Assembly (NCBI GenBank): GCA_934699135.1
Contig: CAKUVM010000008.1
Location: forward strand, 1 to 50,360
Source of the DNA: an uncultured Bacteroidales bacterium
Lineage (GTDB): Bacteria > Bacteroidota > Bacteroidia > Bacteroidales > Marinilabiliaceae
Length of the DNA stretch: 50,360 nt
Direction: 5' to 3'
The translations under genes and the position numbers were made by a program. Positions 19,570 through 28,759 of this stretch are shown here, piece by piece. Positions within the stretch are counted from its first letter, which is position 1; every line of letters starts with the position of its first letter. The notes beneath the pieces are model-generated. The model was not told where the DNA came from and searched no databases. It saw only the letters and a program-made list of their open reading frames with translations.

Positions 19570-22500
19570 CTACTCGGTGAGCTGGAGCTGGAAGCTGAAG
19601 CCCACGTTGATGTTGTTGGTGGGGTAGGACGATGAGATATAGGGGTGCGTGAGGCTCTGGTCGTAGTAGAACTGGACGTTGAACTTGCTGGTCATGGCAT
19701 AGTCCGCCGCGAACTTAATTTGCGTGGAGCGAGCGCCGCTGGCCAACTCGCTCGTGGCCTCCTCAATACGGCGGAGGATGGTGTAGGAGTCTCGCCGCGA
19801 GAGGCCGAAGGTGAGGTTGAGCGTGTTGTTGAAACCGCCCTTGGTGTTCTTGCCGAAGAAGAGCTTCACATTGTCGAACCTATAGCCAAGAGAGAGCGTC
19901 CAATCGCTGCCGTAACTCTCCGTTATCTGGTTATTATTGACGCTGAGCGTGAGCGTGCGGCTCTTGTTGGAGGCCACGCTGGCCGTCATGTTATTGACAA
20001 AGGTGGCGGAGATGCCGAAGAATGGGCTGAACTGCTCGGCGATGGAGACTGACGTGGCGTCATATTGAGGCACGTAGTTGCCGTCTATGTCTCGGACATA
20101 GGAGAAGCCGTCGGACTGACGGGACCAATCGAGATTGGACGAGAACTGACCCACGGTATATTTTGACGTGTAGCTATGGTTGAGCTCGATGTTACGGACC
20201 TTGTCGCGGAGCGCCTTGATGTTGTTAAGGCCGCTGAAGGTGATTCGCCAGTTGGGGCTAATGGCACGGAGGCGCGGGAGGAAGTCCAAGAAAATGGAGC
20301 CGGAGGAGCGGCCCGTGTAGGCCGCCACGAAGGCCGGGATCATGACCTCTTGCGAAGTGAGACCATAGCCGTCTTGGCCGCCATCGGCCCTTGGCTCGGC
20401 AGGGGCGGGAGACAAGGCCCCGGCCCTGGCGCGCCTCTCAAAGAGGCGGTTGGAAATGGCCGAGCGCGCCGCAAGGAAATCATCGTAGACCGAATAATTG
20501 AGCGCGCCGGTCTTGGACGGTTTCTTGAAAGACGTGCGGATGGCATTGTAGGTCATGGACAAAGAGCCTGTCTCCATGGTGTTGAAGACACCGAGGAAGT
20601 TGGAACCGTCAAAGAGATAGTACTCGCTCAAGGCCTTGTCCCTGCCCCTCTGCGCGCTAAGCTCCACCTTCAGGGCGCGGAACATCTCAATGGAGGCGCG
20701 GATCTGAAGGTTCTCGGCGTGCGTCATCTCATATGGCTCATTGAGAGTGGAGTCGGTCGTCAGCCAGCCGTTGTCGACAGCCCTGTGGGCGAAGCCCCTC
20801 TCCTGGATTCCCGTGATGAACTTAAAGCCCGGCGCGCGGGAGCCGTTATAACCATCTGTTCCGAGGAAATGGCTGCCGGGCATATAGCCTGACAGGGTGG
20901 TGCCGTTGTTCTCCGAATAGCTCACGCTGACGTTCTTGACCGACGTGGCAACCATCAGCACCATATCTTTAAACACGTTTCGCCGCTCGCCCTCATCCTC
21001 GCTAATGGTGCCGGAGATGATGATGCGGGCGTTGTCACTGGCCATGGTGGGGGTGAAGGTGGCCGTGTTGGCATCCACGGCCTGGAGGGTGCCCTTGAGG
21101 CCGTGGCCACGTTTGTCAAAGGCCCTGGCGGAGACGTCGGTCGTCTTGAGATTGTGGGCGATGACAATTGGGCGGCCCACGACAAACTTGAGGTTCTGCT
21201 GCTGATAGGTCACCGCCTTGTTGCCTTGGCGGTTGCGCTGCTGACGAGTGCTGTTGGAGAGGTTGTAGTGGTCATAGAGCCCGCGGAGATATTTTGACTT
21301 GTTGTATATCCCGCCGAGATTGGCCATGGCGTTGACCTGCGCAGTGTTCTTATTAGAGATGGTGTTGCCCCACTCCACATCGGCCGTCTCCGAGCCGCGA
21401 GACCAGTTGTAGACGCCCTTGTATGACGCGTTGGCCGTGAGGAAGTTGAGATAGGGCAGCTTGTTGATGGGGACGGTCCAATTGAGATCGACATTGTGCT
21501 GATAGTCTTGCACCTTGCCGAACTTGCGGATGTTGCTCCAGACGGAGTCTCGCCAATGCTTATATTCCTCGGGATACAGATCCTTATTCACCGCCCCCTC
21601 CGGCTCATCGATTCGGGCGTTGACCACGGAGTTGAAGCCGAACTTGACGTTGCGGGTGATGTTGTAGCGGAAATCGAAATAGCGATTCCACAAGAACTCC
21701 TTGGTGACGCTCACTGGCACCTTGTAGTCGGGGTTGGTGACGTTGCGCTTCTGGACCTCCTGATAGTTCCGATCCACCTCCCACCGATAGCCGAGTTGCG
21801 ACGGGGTGGCGTAGAACGTCAGATCCTTGATTATGGCGAAATATTTGCTGTCCAGCCCCGTGCCTTTTAGCGGCTGCACCGTCTTGGCCCCCGACGCGAA
21901 GTTGTAGGCCAGCTGACCGTTATATTGCTTCGTGAGGTCGTATTCGGTCTCGGGGTCGGTCTTCTCAGTGTGGCTTACGCTATATGAGGCGGAGAGGTTG
22001 GAGGGGCTTATGGGCGTGATTTTTTTGCCCTTGGCGGGTTTGAGCCTCACATTGGTGAAATTGAGGCTCTTGATGGTCTCCGTGGTCTGAGACATCTTCT
22101 TGATGCTGTCTTCCTCGGCCTTGCTTTGCGCCTGGGAGAGGGCTGTGGACATGAGGACGTCGGAGTCATAGGGCGAATATCGGGGCGTGGAGGTGGTGCG
22201 GCTATAGCCCGCGAAGACGGGCAGGCTGAGCCTGGAGTTGGGGCCAAGGAACTTGCCCATCTCCATATTGGCAGAAATGTCGAACTGCCTGTTCTCACTC
22301 ATGCTGCGCTCCAGCACGCTCTGGTCAATGCTGCCAAAGCCGACGCTTGAATATTGGCCAGACGCCTGGACTGTGCCTATGTCCGCCAACCGGAGCGTGG
22401 CACGCCCCCTGGCGGCCCAACCGCCCCGCTCATCGAAATCGGTGAGGCGCAACTCATTGAACCACACCTCCGCGCTCTTGGTGCCCGCGCCGTGGGCTCG

Positions 22501-25500
22501 GACACCCATCATCATGACCACGACATTGCCAGCACTGGGGTTGCCCTTGATGCGGACGCGGTTGTTGTTATTGTCGGGGTCGGCCATGGTGAAGACGTCT
22601 TGGAGGGTGAGAGACGACCCTGCCCTGCGCCTCTCGGCGTTGCGCTCCAACTTGCACTTTGTGAGCGTGGAGATGGGGATGTTCAGCTCATTGGCCTCTG
22701 GCCACACGGCATAGCGGTCCGTCTGGCTGTTGCTAGAATAGACGCCGTGTGGCGTGAGAGAGAGCGGAATCTCATACTCATAATAGTTATCCTCATAGTC
22801 CGAGCCAATCCTCACGAAGGCGCTCACTTGGTTATTCTCAAGCGGGAAGCCGTCCAGAGCCTCGGCGTGGATATACATCTTGAGCCTCCGATAGTTTCGG
22901 AAGTCCATATTGAGTTTCTTATACACCGCTCTCGCGTCGCCATTTGCCAGGTCGGTCACTCGGACCGAGTAGGCCTGCTCATTGAGCTGGCGCAACTGCG
23001 GGTTGGACGGGTCGACCACGCGGTCCACACCCGGAGGCAAGACATAGCTTACGGGCGTGCGGCGGTCGTTCTCCTCAATATTCACCGTAGAGGTGGAGAA
23101 TGTGGTCTGCGCCGACGTGTGGCCGCCATCGTCGACAAGATCGCCGGAATATTTTCTCCACTCGCCCTTGACAAGATCCAGAGTGGCCAAGCGGACAATG
23201 CACGTGTCTTCAAAGCCCGTCATAAAGAGGCGGATGAACTGCATGGACGTCATGTCCCCCAGGTCTCCCACCACCCTTTCGGGCTGCGAGACGGGAATCT
23301 TGAACTGGTACCACTTGATGGTCTCGGTTTTGCCATTCTTGAGCTTCGTGGTGGTCTGCATCTCATCGGCAATGTAGTTGCGCCCCACAATCATGCTGTC
23401 TGGCCTCAACGAGATGTGGTACTGGTAGTAGCTCTCGTTCTCGTTGAGGGTGTAGTCGTCATTGAGATCCTCGTTGTCTGGCTGCGTGGTGGCGGCTGTG
23501 GAGTAACTTTCTGGCGAATAGTCGCTGGGCCGCGAGTTGCCCTCGGGATTGTTGAACTTCTTGTATCGGTCCAAGATGGAGACGCGCTGCTGGTCGTAGT
23601 CGGAGCCGCGGTAGTAGTGATAATCATCGGCCGCGGGGTCGGCCACGATGGCCTCGTAGGCCTCTTGGGACAAGTTGCCGTTTTGATACATCTGGCGGAT
23701 CATGTCCATGTAGGGATACTCGGGCTTATTGTAGAAATAGCGCTCCCTCTCCGAGCTCATGCCGTTGAGTCCGACGTCTTGCGCGAGCATGGAGGCGGGG
23801 TCTGTGTTAAAGCCCTTGACGAGGCTATTGGTCTTGGGGATGTAGCCCCAGGCCGTGCTGTCAACGTCAAAAGGCTCGCCCGGCACTGGCAGGCCATGCT
23901 CAAAAGACTTGCGGGAGTCTGGCAACACGTCTTCCGACACAGAGCCGAGGTGGAAATAGATGTCGCCGCCTCGGCGCGGCGTCTGGTCGTAGATGAAAGG
24001 ATCCATCATCCAGAACTCGATATACTCGATGTTGGCGTTCTCGAAATCGGTGGTCTCCAGTTTGCGCTGGATGCCCGCCCATTTTGAGGCGGGGTCGTCA
24101 AGATGGCCGTCACGGTCTAGACCGGTGGTGAAGTTGTAGGGTCCGCGCTCGTTTGGGTAGTAGGCGAGGTTGAGCATGGTGATGTTGGTGCTCTCGCCAT
24201 ATGCGGCCTCGCGGTTGGGGTATAGCTCGTCTTCATATACCTCGCGGACGTAGTGGTTGCTCTGCTGCTCGGCGTCATTGCGGATGTGGCGCGGGGTGTT
24301 GGTCATGTTTCGCAGGAAGAGCGGGTCGATGCTGTACCACGCGAGGCGCGCGCGGTCGAATCCCGCGCTAAGGTCGTTGACCGCCGTGGCGTCTGGCACG
24401 AGGGCGCCGGAACCAGACGGACGGCTTGCCAAGTGCCACCCGCTCCACGCCTTGATGTCATACTTGACAGAGGAGCCCTCAAAGTCGTCGATGAAGGCGG
24501 CGTTGATGGAGTTTGAATGCCCCGCCACGAGGCGCGCCACCTCACCCTCGAAATCGATGGAGCTCTCGGCCTTGGTGCTGACGAGCGGCAAGGCGTCCAG
24601 CGCACTGGTGATGAATGGCAGCTTGCGCGAATAGCCCACGTTGAAGCCCATCATGGTGTTGGAGACGCTCTCTTCGCCATAGGCCACCTTGTTGGTGAGC
24701 GGCCTCTCCTTCATATGGATTAGCGTGGCCCCGACATTGAAATCGTCATTGAACTGATAGTTGAGGTGCGTGCCGACGAGCGTCTGCGTCTGGGTGGAGA
24801 TGGCGGCCTCATTCTCATAAGATATGTTGATGGCCGTGCCGGAACTCAGCAGCCCCTGGTTGAGGATTCTGACGCGGCCGAGCGAATAATCGACCGTGTA
24901 GTCAACGTTCTCGGTGAGTACCTGTCCGCCCGCCGTGACGATGACGGAGCCTTGCGCGACGTTGTAGGCATTGAGAGATATGTCGCTAGAGCTTTGGCTC
25001 TGGAACTGGCCACGGATCTTGAACTTGTTTTTCCGCGTCTGCTGCTTGGCGAAGACCTGTGTGCTGTCATAGAGCGCGCGGAAAGCGTATTTATCTGCCA
25101 AGCCGGGCTCATTTTTCAGCTTGTCGGCCAGATAGTCTCCAAAAGGCTCGCGCTCGGGGAAAATGATGACGCCGCGCCGCGAGTTGACGGTGACGCCCTC
25201 CACATAGTCATACTTGCCATCGGCCCCGGCCTCGTTGTAGCCGTTGAGGCGGTCGAGGTTGAGGATCTGAAGATAGGTCTGGCCGTTTTGGCCGCCGTTG
25301 ACGGGCCTCTTTCCCTCATTGAAATAGTTGAGGTATGTGCTGCTGGAGTCGTTGAGATAGACAATGTTGACCTCGAAATCATCGCTCTTGATATCGTAGC
25401 CGCCGAGCGAGTAGACATTTTTCATCATAAGGTCCCACGCCTTGTATGATGGCGTGAGGGAGGTGCCTTTGAGCATTTTGAGGTAGAGGCAGCTTGGCGC

Positions 25501-27030
25501 GTTGACGCCGCTTGTGGATAGCTCGCCGACGGTGTAGGTGCGGCCACGGTAGGTGTATTGATACGCCACGGCCAAGACCTCGTTATTGTTAAGCGGGGTG
25601 TTGAGTGAGATGTATCCCAAATGCTCATTGAGCGTATATTCAGAGGGTGAGAGCATCCTGGCGTTCTCCACCTTCTCGTAGTCGCGACCCGTGCGCATGC
25701 CAGGGATGGAGCTGAGGGTCTGCGAGGTGGAGTTCGGGTCTCTCGCGGCGGCGTAGCCTCCCGTCATGGCGGCGTAGAGGTTGTTGGCGTCATTGGACGG
25801 CATGGCGTCTCGGCCGCTCCACATGGCCTCGTCTTGTATGTTTCCGTCGGTCTCGCCCAAATCGGTGAAGCCGACAATGTTTCGCGCGTCGGCGTAGTTG
25901 CCGGTCTTGTTGGTGACCCAGACCTCAATTTTGCTTATCGAGATGCCTGAGTTGACTGTCGGGAGGCGGCGCAACGCTTGGTCATACATCTCTTTAAACT
26001 TATGGCTGAGGAAGAAGTGCTTGTTCTTCTCATAGTCAGTCACGTCAATCTCAAACTCCTGCGCCGTGGCTCCGTTTTGGACGGTGATGGAGTTGCTCTC
26101 GCCTTTTTTTTGCGAGAAGACGGAAGAGACGGTGAGCTTGCCGAACTTCATATCCATCTTGAAGCCGAAGAGGCTCTGGCTGCCCTGGATGAGCGTGCCG
26201 GGGAGGGTCCAGTTGATGTTTCCGGCCTGGATGTCTTGGATTATGTCGTCCTCATCTCCATTATATTCCATCTTCACCTCGTTCTCGAATGCGAAGGTGG
26301 CCTGCGTGTTGTAGTTGATGCCGAGCTTAAGCTTCTCGCCGATCTGCGAATTGAGGTTGATCTGGACACTCTGGTCGAAGTCGAAGCTCGTGGTTGCCCT
26401 CATGCGCTCTTGGAGCGTGGGGTTGTCAATCTTATTATATTGCGCGCCGATGCTCACCTGGGCCTGGCCCTGGAGCTTCATGGTGATGTTGTTGCTACCG
26501 AAGATGCTGGCGAACGCGTCACTATTGACCTGCCACTTGCTGTTGAGGAGGCTGTTTTTCCGCTGCTCGCCCGGTTTGGCCGCCGCGCCGCGGTCGGCGT
26601 TGCCGGCCTGCCGCTGCTTGCCCAGCCAATAGTCCATCATTGAGCGCCGGACGGCATCGTTCTGATAGTCCTCCAACGTCATGGAGTATGGGAGGCGGAC
26701 GTTGATGCCGCCAATCTTTCGATATATGGTGACGCCGCCCGACGCCGGGTCATAGACGGCCGAATATTCCATATTGTCGGGGTCGCGCAGGTCAATGGGG
26801 CTTTGCCCGCCCTCAGCCGGCATTCCGCCCCCTCTTGGCACGTCGCCCTCGTCCGTCATGGGGAACGGGAGGGCCGTGGTGTCCGGTTCCGCGGCGGCCT
26901 CCGCCTCGGCGTTGACAAGGGCGGCATAGGCGGCCTTGTTGATGGCCGGCCTGATGAGCGGGCTTGCCGCGCCGGCCAAGGCCAGGAACCCGATGACGGC
27001 GGCAGGGAGCGAGATGACGTTTTTCTTCAT
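19570..27030 (-). CDS. sprA: SprA/Sov, outer-membrane translocon of the type IX secretion system
   Basis: SprA (Sov in Porphyromonas) is the very large outer-membrane beta-barrel through which T9SS cargo crosses. This copy has 2,486 residues, in line with the family (about 2,400-2,500). An N-terminal signal peptide (MKKNVISLPAAVIGFLALAG) precedes a low-complexity Ala/Glu/Pro stretch. The body is rich in alternating aromatic beta strands and ends NINVGFSFQLQLTE, a typical outer-membrane barrel terminus. Recognisable family stretches include LRDPDNMEYSAVYDPASG, SEYTLNEHLGYISLNTPLNN and IDDFEGSSVKYDIKAWSGW. It starts 9 nt after the ruvA stop, an adjacency common in this phylum. The TAG stop is followed by eight Gs and then the strong terminator. 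Its presence shows that the organism has at least the core T9SS translocon. Confidence 0.97.
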   Translation of the reverse strand: MKKNVISLPAAVIGFLALAGAASPLIRPAINKAAYAALVNAEAEAAAEPDTTALPFPMTDEGDVPRGGGMPAEGGQSPIDLRDPDNMEYSAVYDPASGGVTIYRKIGGINVRLPYSMTLEDYQNDAVRRSMMDYWLGKQRQAGNADRGAAAKPGEQRKNSLLNSKWQVNSDAFASIFGSNNITMKLQGQAQVSIGAQYNKIDNPTLQERMRATTSFDFDQSVQINLNSQIGEKLKLGINYNTQATFAFENEVKMEYNGDEDDIIQDIQAGNINWTLPGTLIQGSQSLFGFKMDMKFGKLTVSSVFSQKKGESNSITVQNGATAQEFEIDVTDYEKNKHFFLSHKFKEMYDQALRRLPTVNSGISISKIEVWVTNKTGNYADARNIVGFTDLGETDGNIQDEAMWSGRDAMPSNDANNLYAAMTGGYAAARDPNSTSQTLSSIPGMRTGRDYEKVENARMLSPSEYTLNEHLGYISLNTPLNNNEVLAVAYQYTYRGRTYTVGELSTSGVNAPSCLYLKMLKGTSLTPSYKAWDLMMKNVYSLGGYDIKSDDFEVNIVYLNDSSSTYLNYFNEGKRPVNGGQNGQTYLQILNLDRLNGYNEAGADGKYDYVEGVTVNSRRGVIIFPEREPFGDYLADKLKNEPGLADKYAFRALYDSTQVFAKQQTRKNKFKIRGQFQSQSSSDISLNAYNVAQGSVIVTAGGQVLTENVDYTVDYSLGRVRILNQGLLSSGTAINISYENEAAISTQTQTLVGTHLNYQFNDDFNVGATLIHMKERPLTNKVAYGEESVSNTMMGFNVGYSRKLPFITSALDALPLVSTKAESSIDFEGEVARLVAGHSNSINAAFIDDFEGSSVKYDIKAWSGWHLASRPSGSGALVPDATAVNDLSAGFDRARLAWYSIDPLFLRNMTNTPRHIRNDAEQQSNHYVREVYEDELYPNREAAYGESTNITMLNLAYYPNERGPYNFTTGLDRDGHLDDPASKWAGIQRKLETTDFENANIEYIEFWMMDPFIYDQTPRRGGDIYFHLGSVSEDVLPDSRKSFEHGLPVPGEPFDVDSTAWGYIPKTNSLVKGFNTDPASMLAQDVGLNGMSSERERYFYNKPEYPYMDMIRQMYQNGNLSQEAYEAIVADPAADDYHYYRGSDYDQQRVSILDRYKKFNNPEGNSRPSDYSPESYSTAATTQPDNEDLNDDYTLNENESYYQYHISLRPDSMIVGRNYIADEMQTTTKLKNGKTETIKWYQFKIPVSQPERVVGDLGDMTSMQFIRLFMTGFEDTCIVRLATLDLVKGEWRKYSGDLVDDGGHTSAQTTFSTSTVNIEENDRRTPVSYVLPPGVDRVVDPSNPQLRQLNEQAYSVRVTDLANGDARAVYKKLNMDFRNYRRLKMYIHAEALDGFPLENNQVSAFVRIGSDYEDNYYEYEIPLSLTPHGVYSSNSQTDRYAVWPEANELNIPISTLTKCKLERNAERRRAGSSLTLQDVFTMADPDNNNNRVRIKGNPSAGNVVVMMMGVRAHGAGTKSAEVWFNELRLTDFDERGGWAARGRATLRLADIGTVQASGQYSSVGFGSIDQSVLERSMSENRQFDISANMEMGKFLGPNSRLSLPVFAGYSRTTSTPRYSPYDSDVLMSTALSQAQSKAEEDSIKKMSQTTETIKSLNFTNVRLKPAKGKKITPISPSNLSASYSVSHTEKTDPETEYDLTKQYNGQLAYNFASGAKTVQPLKGTGLDSKYFAIIKDLTFYATPSQLGYRWEVDRNYQEVQKRNVTNPDYKVPVSVTKEFLWNRYFDFRYNITRNVKFGFNSVVNARIDEPEGAVNKDLYPEEYKHWRDSVWSNIRKFGKVQDYQHNVDLNWTVPINKLPYLNFLTANASYKGVYNWSRGSETADVEWGNTISNKNTAQVNAMANLGGIYNKSKYLRGLYDHYNLSNSTRQQRNRQGNKAVTYQQQNLKFVVGRPIVIAHNLKTTDVSARAFDKRGHGLKGTLQAVDANTATFTPTMASDNARIIISGTISEDEGERRNVFKDMVLMVATSVKNVSVSYSENNGTTLSGYMPGSHFLGTDGYNGSRAPGFKFITGIQERGFAHRAVDNGWLTTDSTLNEPYEMTHAENLQIRASIEMFRALKVELSAQRGRDKALSEYYLFDGSNFLGVFNTMETGSLSMTYNAIRTSFKKPSKTGALNYSVYDDFLAARSAISNRLFERRARAGALSPAPAEPRADGGQDGYGLTSQEVMIPAFVAAYTGRSSGSIFLDFLPRLRAISPNWRITFSGLNNIKALRDKVRNIELNHSYTSKYTVGQFSSNLDWSRQSDGFSYVRDIDGNYVPQYDATSVSIAEQFSPFFGISATFVNNMTASVASNKSRTLTLSVNNNQITESYGSDWTLSLGYRFDNVKLFFGKNTKGGFNNTLNLTFGLSRRDSYTILRRIEEATSELASGARSTQIKFAADYAMTSKFNVQFYYDQSLTHPYISSSYPTNNINVGFSFQLQLTE

Positions 27031-27039
27031 TCGGTGCGG

Positions 27040-27636
27040 CTAAAGCATACGGAAAGCCGTCTTGACCACGGCCTCAACTTTTTGATCGGGATTATCCGCC
27101 AAAATCTTGTCCACGGCCTTAGCGGCCTGCGCCTTATTGTAGCCCAAGACCTCTAGGGCTTGCAAGGCCTCCTCCTTGACGGGCGACGCCGCGGCCTTGC
27201 CGGCGGGCTTGCCCGCGGCTCCAGCCTCCAAGCCAAGCTTGCCAATTTTGTCTTTCAGCTCCACTATGATTCGCTCCGCCGTCTTGAGCCCTATGCCCTT
27301 GACCCCTTTAAGGGCGCGGGCGTCTTCCGCCAATATGGCGTTTTGCAGCTCCGCGGCCGAGAGCGCGGAGACGATGACGCGCGCCGTGGCTGCTCCCACG
27401 CCGCTGACCGACGTGAGAAGGCGGAAGACCTCCCGCTCATCGGCCGTGGCGAAGCCGTAGAGTTGGTAGGCGTCTTCGCGTATGGCCTCGTGGATGAAGA
27501 GGCGCGCCTCTTGACACCCCTCTAGGGCGGAATATGTGTTAAGGGATATGCTGGCCATATATCCCACCCCGCCGCAATCGATGACGGCATAGGTGGGGGC
27601 GAGGCAGGCAACTCGGCCGTGGAGGAACTCTATCAT
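27040..27636 (-). CDS. ruvA: Holliday junction branch-migration protein RuvA
   Basis: RuvA tetramers bind Holliday junctions and direct the RuvB motor during recombinational repair. The 198-residue length is normal. Domain I is the N-terminal OB fold (MIEFLHGRVACLAPTYAVI ... GVGYMASISLNTY). Domain II carries two helix-hairpin-helix motifs (LLTSVSGVGAATARVIVS and LKGVKGIGLKTAERIIVE). A Gly/Ala-rich linker leads to the small C-terminal domain III (EALQALEVLGYNKAQAAKAV), which contacts RuvB. Only 9 nt separate it from sprA and 52 nt from thiL, so all three are probably one transcript. No ruvB or ruvC is in the window. Confidence 0.97.
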   Translation of the reverse strand: MIEFLHGRVACLAPTYAVIDCGGVGYMASISLNTYSALEGCQEARLFIHEAIREDAYQLYGFATADEREVFRLLTSVSGVGAATARVIVSALSAAELQNAILAEDARALKGVKGIGLKTAERIIVELKDKIGKLGLEAGAAGKPAGKAAASPVKEEALQALEVLGYNKAQAAKAVDKILADNPDQKVEAVVKTAFRML

Positions 27637-27688
27637 AGGAATGCTGGACTATTTGGTGTTTTAGGGGGACAAGGGCGAGGGCCGCGGC

Positions 27689-28759
27689 CTATTCGAAAAA
27701 CTTCCACCCCTGAGCCTTGAGGTCGGCCTCGTCGCCGCCTGTGGTGAACATGCGGCTTCCCTTATCCTTGTCGCAGGCGTAGCCCACGGCATAGATCTCG
27801 GGGCCCGGCTCGCTTTGGAACTTCTGGTAATCCTCTTGCCTGATGGAGAAGAGCAGCTCGTAGTCCTCTCCGCCATTGAGAGCCGCCAGAATGGGGTTGA
27901 TGTTCAGCTCCGCGCAGAGGTTCTTGGTCTCGGCGTGGATGGGCACCTTGTCTTCATAGAGGCGGCACCCCACGCCGCTCTGCTTGCAGATGTGGAGCAA
28001 CTCGCTGGAGAGCCCGTCGCTGATGTCCATCATAGAGGTCGGGACGACGCCAATCTTGGCAAGGAAGTCCACAATGTCTAGCCTGGGCTCCGGCTTGAGC
28101 TGACGCTCCAATATGTATTTATACCCGTCGAAGGCCGGGGAAGTTGTCTTGTTGTCTTTGAGCACCCTCTTCTCTCGCTCAAGCAGTTGAAGGCCGGCAT
28201 AGGCCGCGCCGAGATCCCCGCTGACGCAGAATATGTCTCCCGGCCTCGCTCCGCTCCTATAGGCCAACCTGTCTGGCTCCTGCTCCCCAATGGCCGTGAT
28301 GGATATGGTGAGGCCCGTGAGGCTAGACGTTGTGTCGCCGCCGACAAGGTCCACGCCATAGCGCGCGCAGGCGGCGTGGATGCCGGAGTAGAGGTCGTCT
28401 ATGGCTTTGAGGGTGAATTTACCGCTCACGCCTATGGAGACCGTTATCTGCTGCGGGCGGGCGTTCATGGCGCACACGTCGGACAGGTTGACGGCCACGG
28501 CCTTATAGCCCAAATGCTTGAGCGGGCAATATGTGAGGTCGAAGTGTATGCCCTCAAGCAGGAGGTCTGTGGTGATGACTTTGACGCGGCCGCCCGTGGA
28601 GCCGAGCACAGCGCAATCGTCCCCGATGCCGCGCAGCGTGGTGGGCTGGCTCGCGGTGGCCTGCTTGGCAATGCGGTCTATGAGGCCGAACTCGCCCAAA
28701 GTCTCTAAGCTTTCCATTGAGATTGTGTCGGTTTGTGTGAAGTGGGGTGGGGTTTTCAT
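27689..28759 (-). CDS. thiL: Thiamine-monophosphate kinase ThiL
   Basis: ThiL uses ATP to convert thiamine monophosphate to thiamine diphosphate, the last step of de novo cofactor synthesis, in the cytoplasm. The family motifs are in order: EFGLIDRIAK, GIGDDCAVL, TTDLLLEGIHFDLTY, KAVAVNLSDVCAMNA, DLVGGDTTSS, MDISDGLSSELLHICK and LNGGEDYELLFSI. The length of 356 residues is slightly above usual because of the first 14 residues. The ATG at 28759 overlaps the stop of the upstream peptidase gene (ATGA), which suggests coupled translation and is why I keep it. An in-frame ATG at 28717 (MESLETLGEFGLI) fits typical ThiL starts equally well. No other thiamine gene is near, so the grouping with ruvA and sprA is not a pathway cluster. 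Confidence 0.96.
   Translation of the reverse strand: MKTPPHFTQTDTISMESLETLGEFGLIDRIAKQATASQPTTLRGIGDDCAVLGSTGGRVKVITTDLLLEGIHFDLTYCPLKHLGYKAVAVNLSDVCAMNARPQQITVSIGVSGKFTLKAIDDLYSGIHAACARYGVDLVGGDTTSSLTGLTISITAIGEQEPDRLAYRSGARPGDIFCVSGDLGAAYAGLQLLEREKRVLKDNKTTSPAFDGYKYILERQLKPEPRLDIVDFLAKIGVVPTSMMDISDGLSSELLHICKQSGVGCRLYEDKVPIHAETKNLCAELNINPILAALNGGEDYELLFSIRQEDYQKFQSEPGPEIYAVGYACDKDKGSRMFTTGGDEADLKAQGWKFFE

Noticed and set aside
19562..19570. Run of nine Cs (G tract on the minus strand) at the sprA stop, considered as a phase-variation tract
   Set aside because: The run lies in and after the TAG stop codon, so length changes would not alter the SprA reading frame.
20176..24087. Long plus-strand frames opposite sprA (20176-20892, 22354-24087)
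   Set aside because: They are antisense to an unmistakable SprA gene, without motifs of their own.
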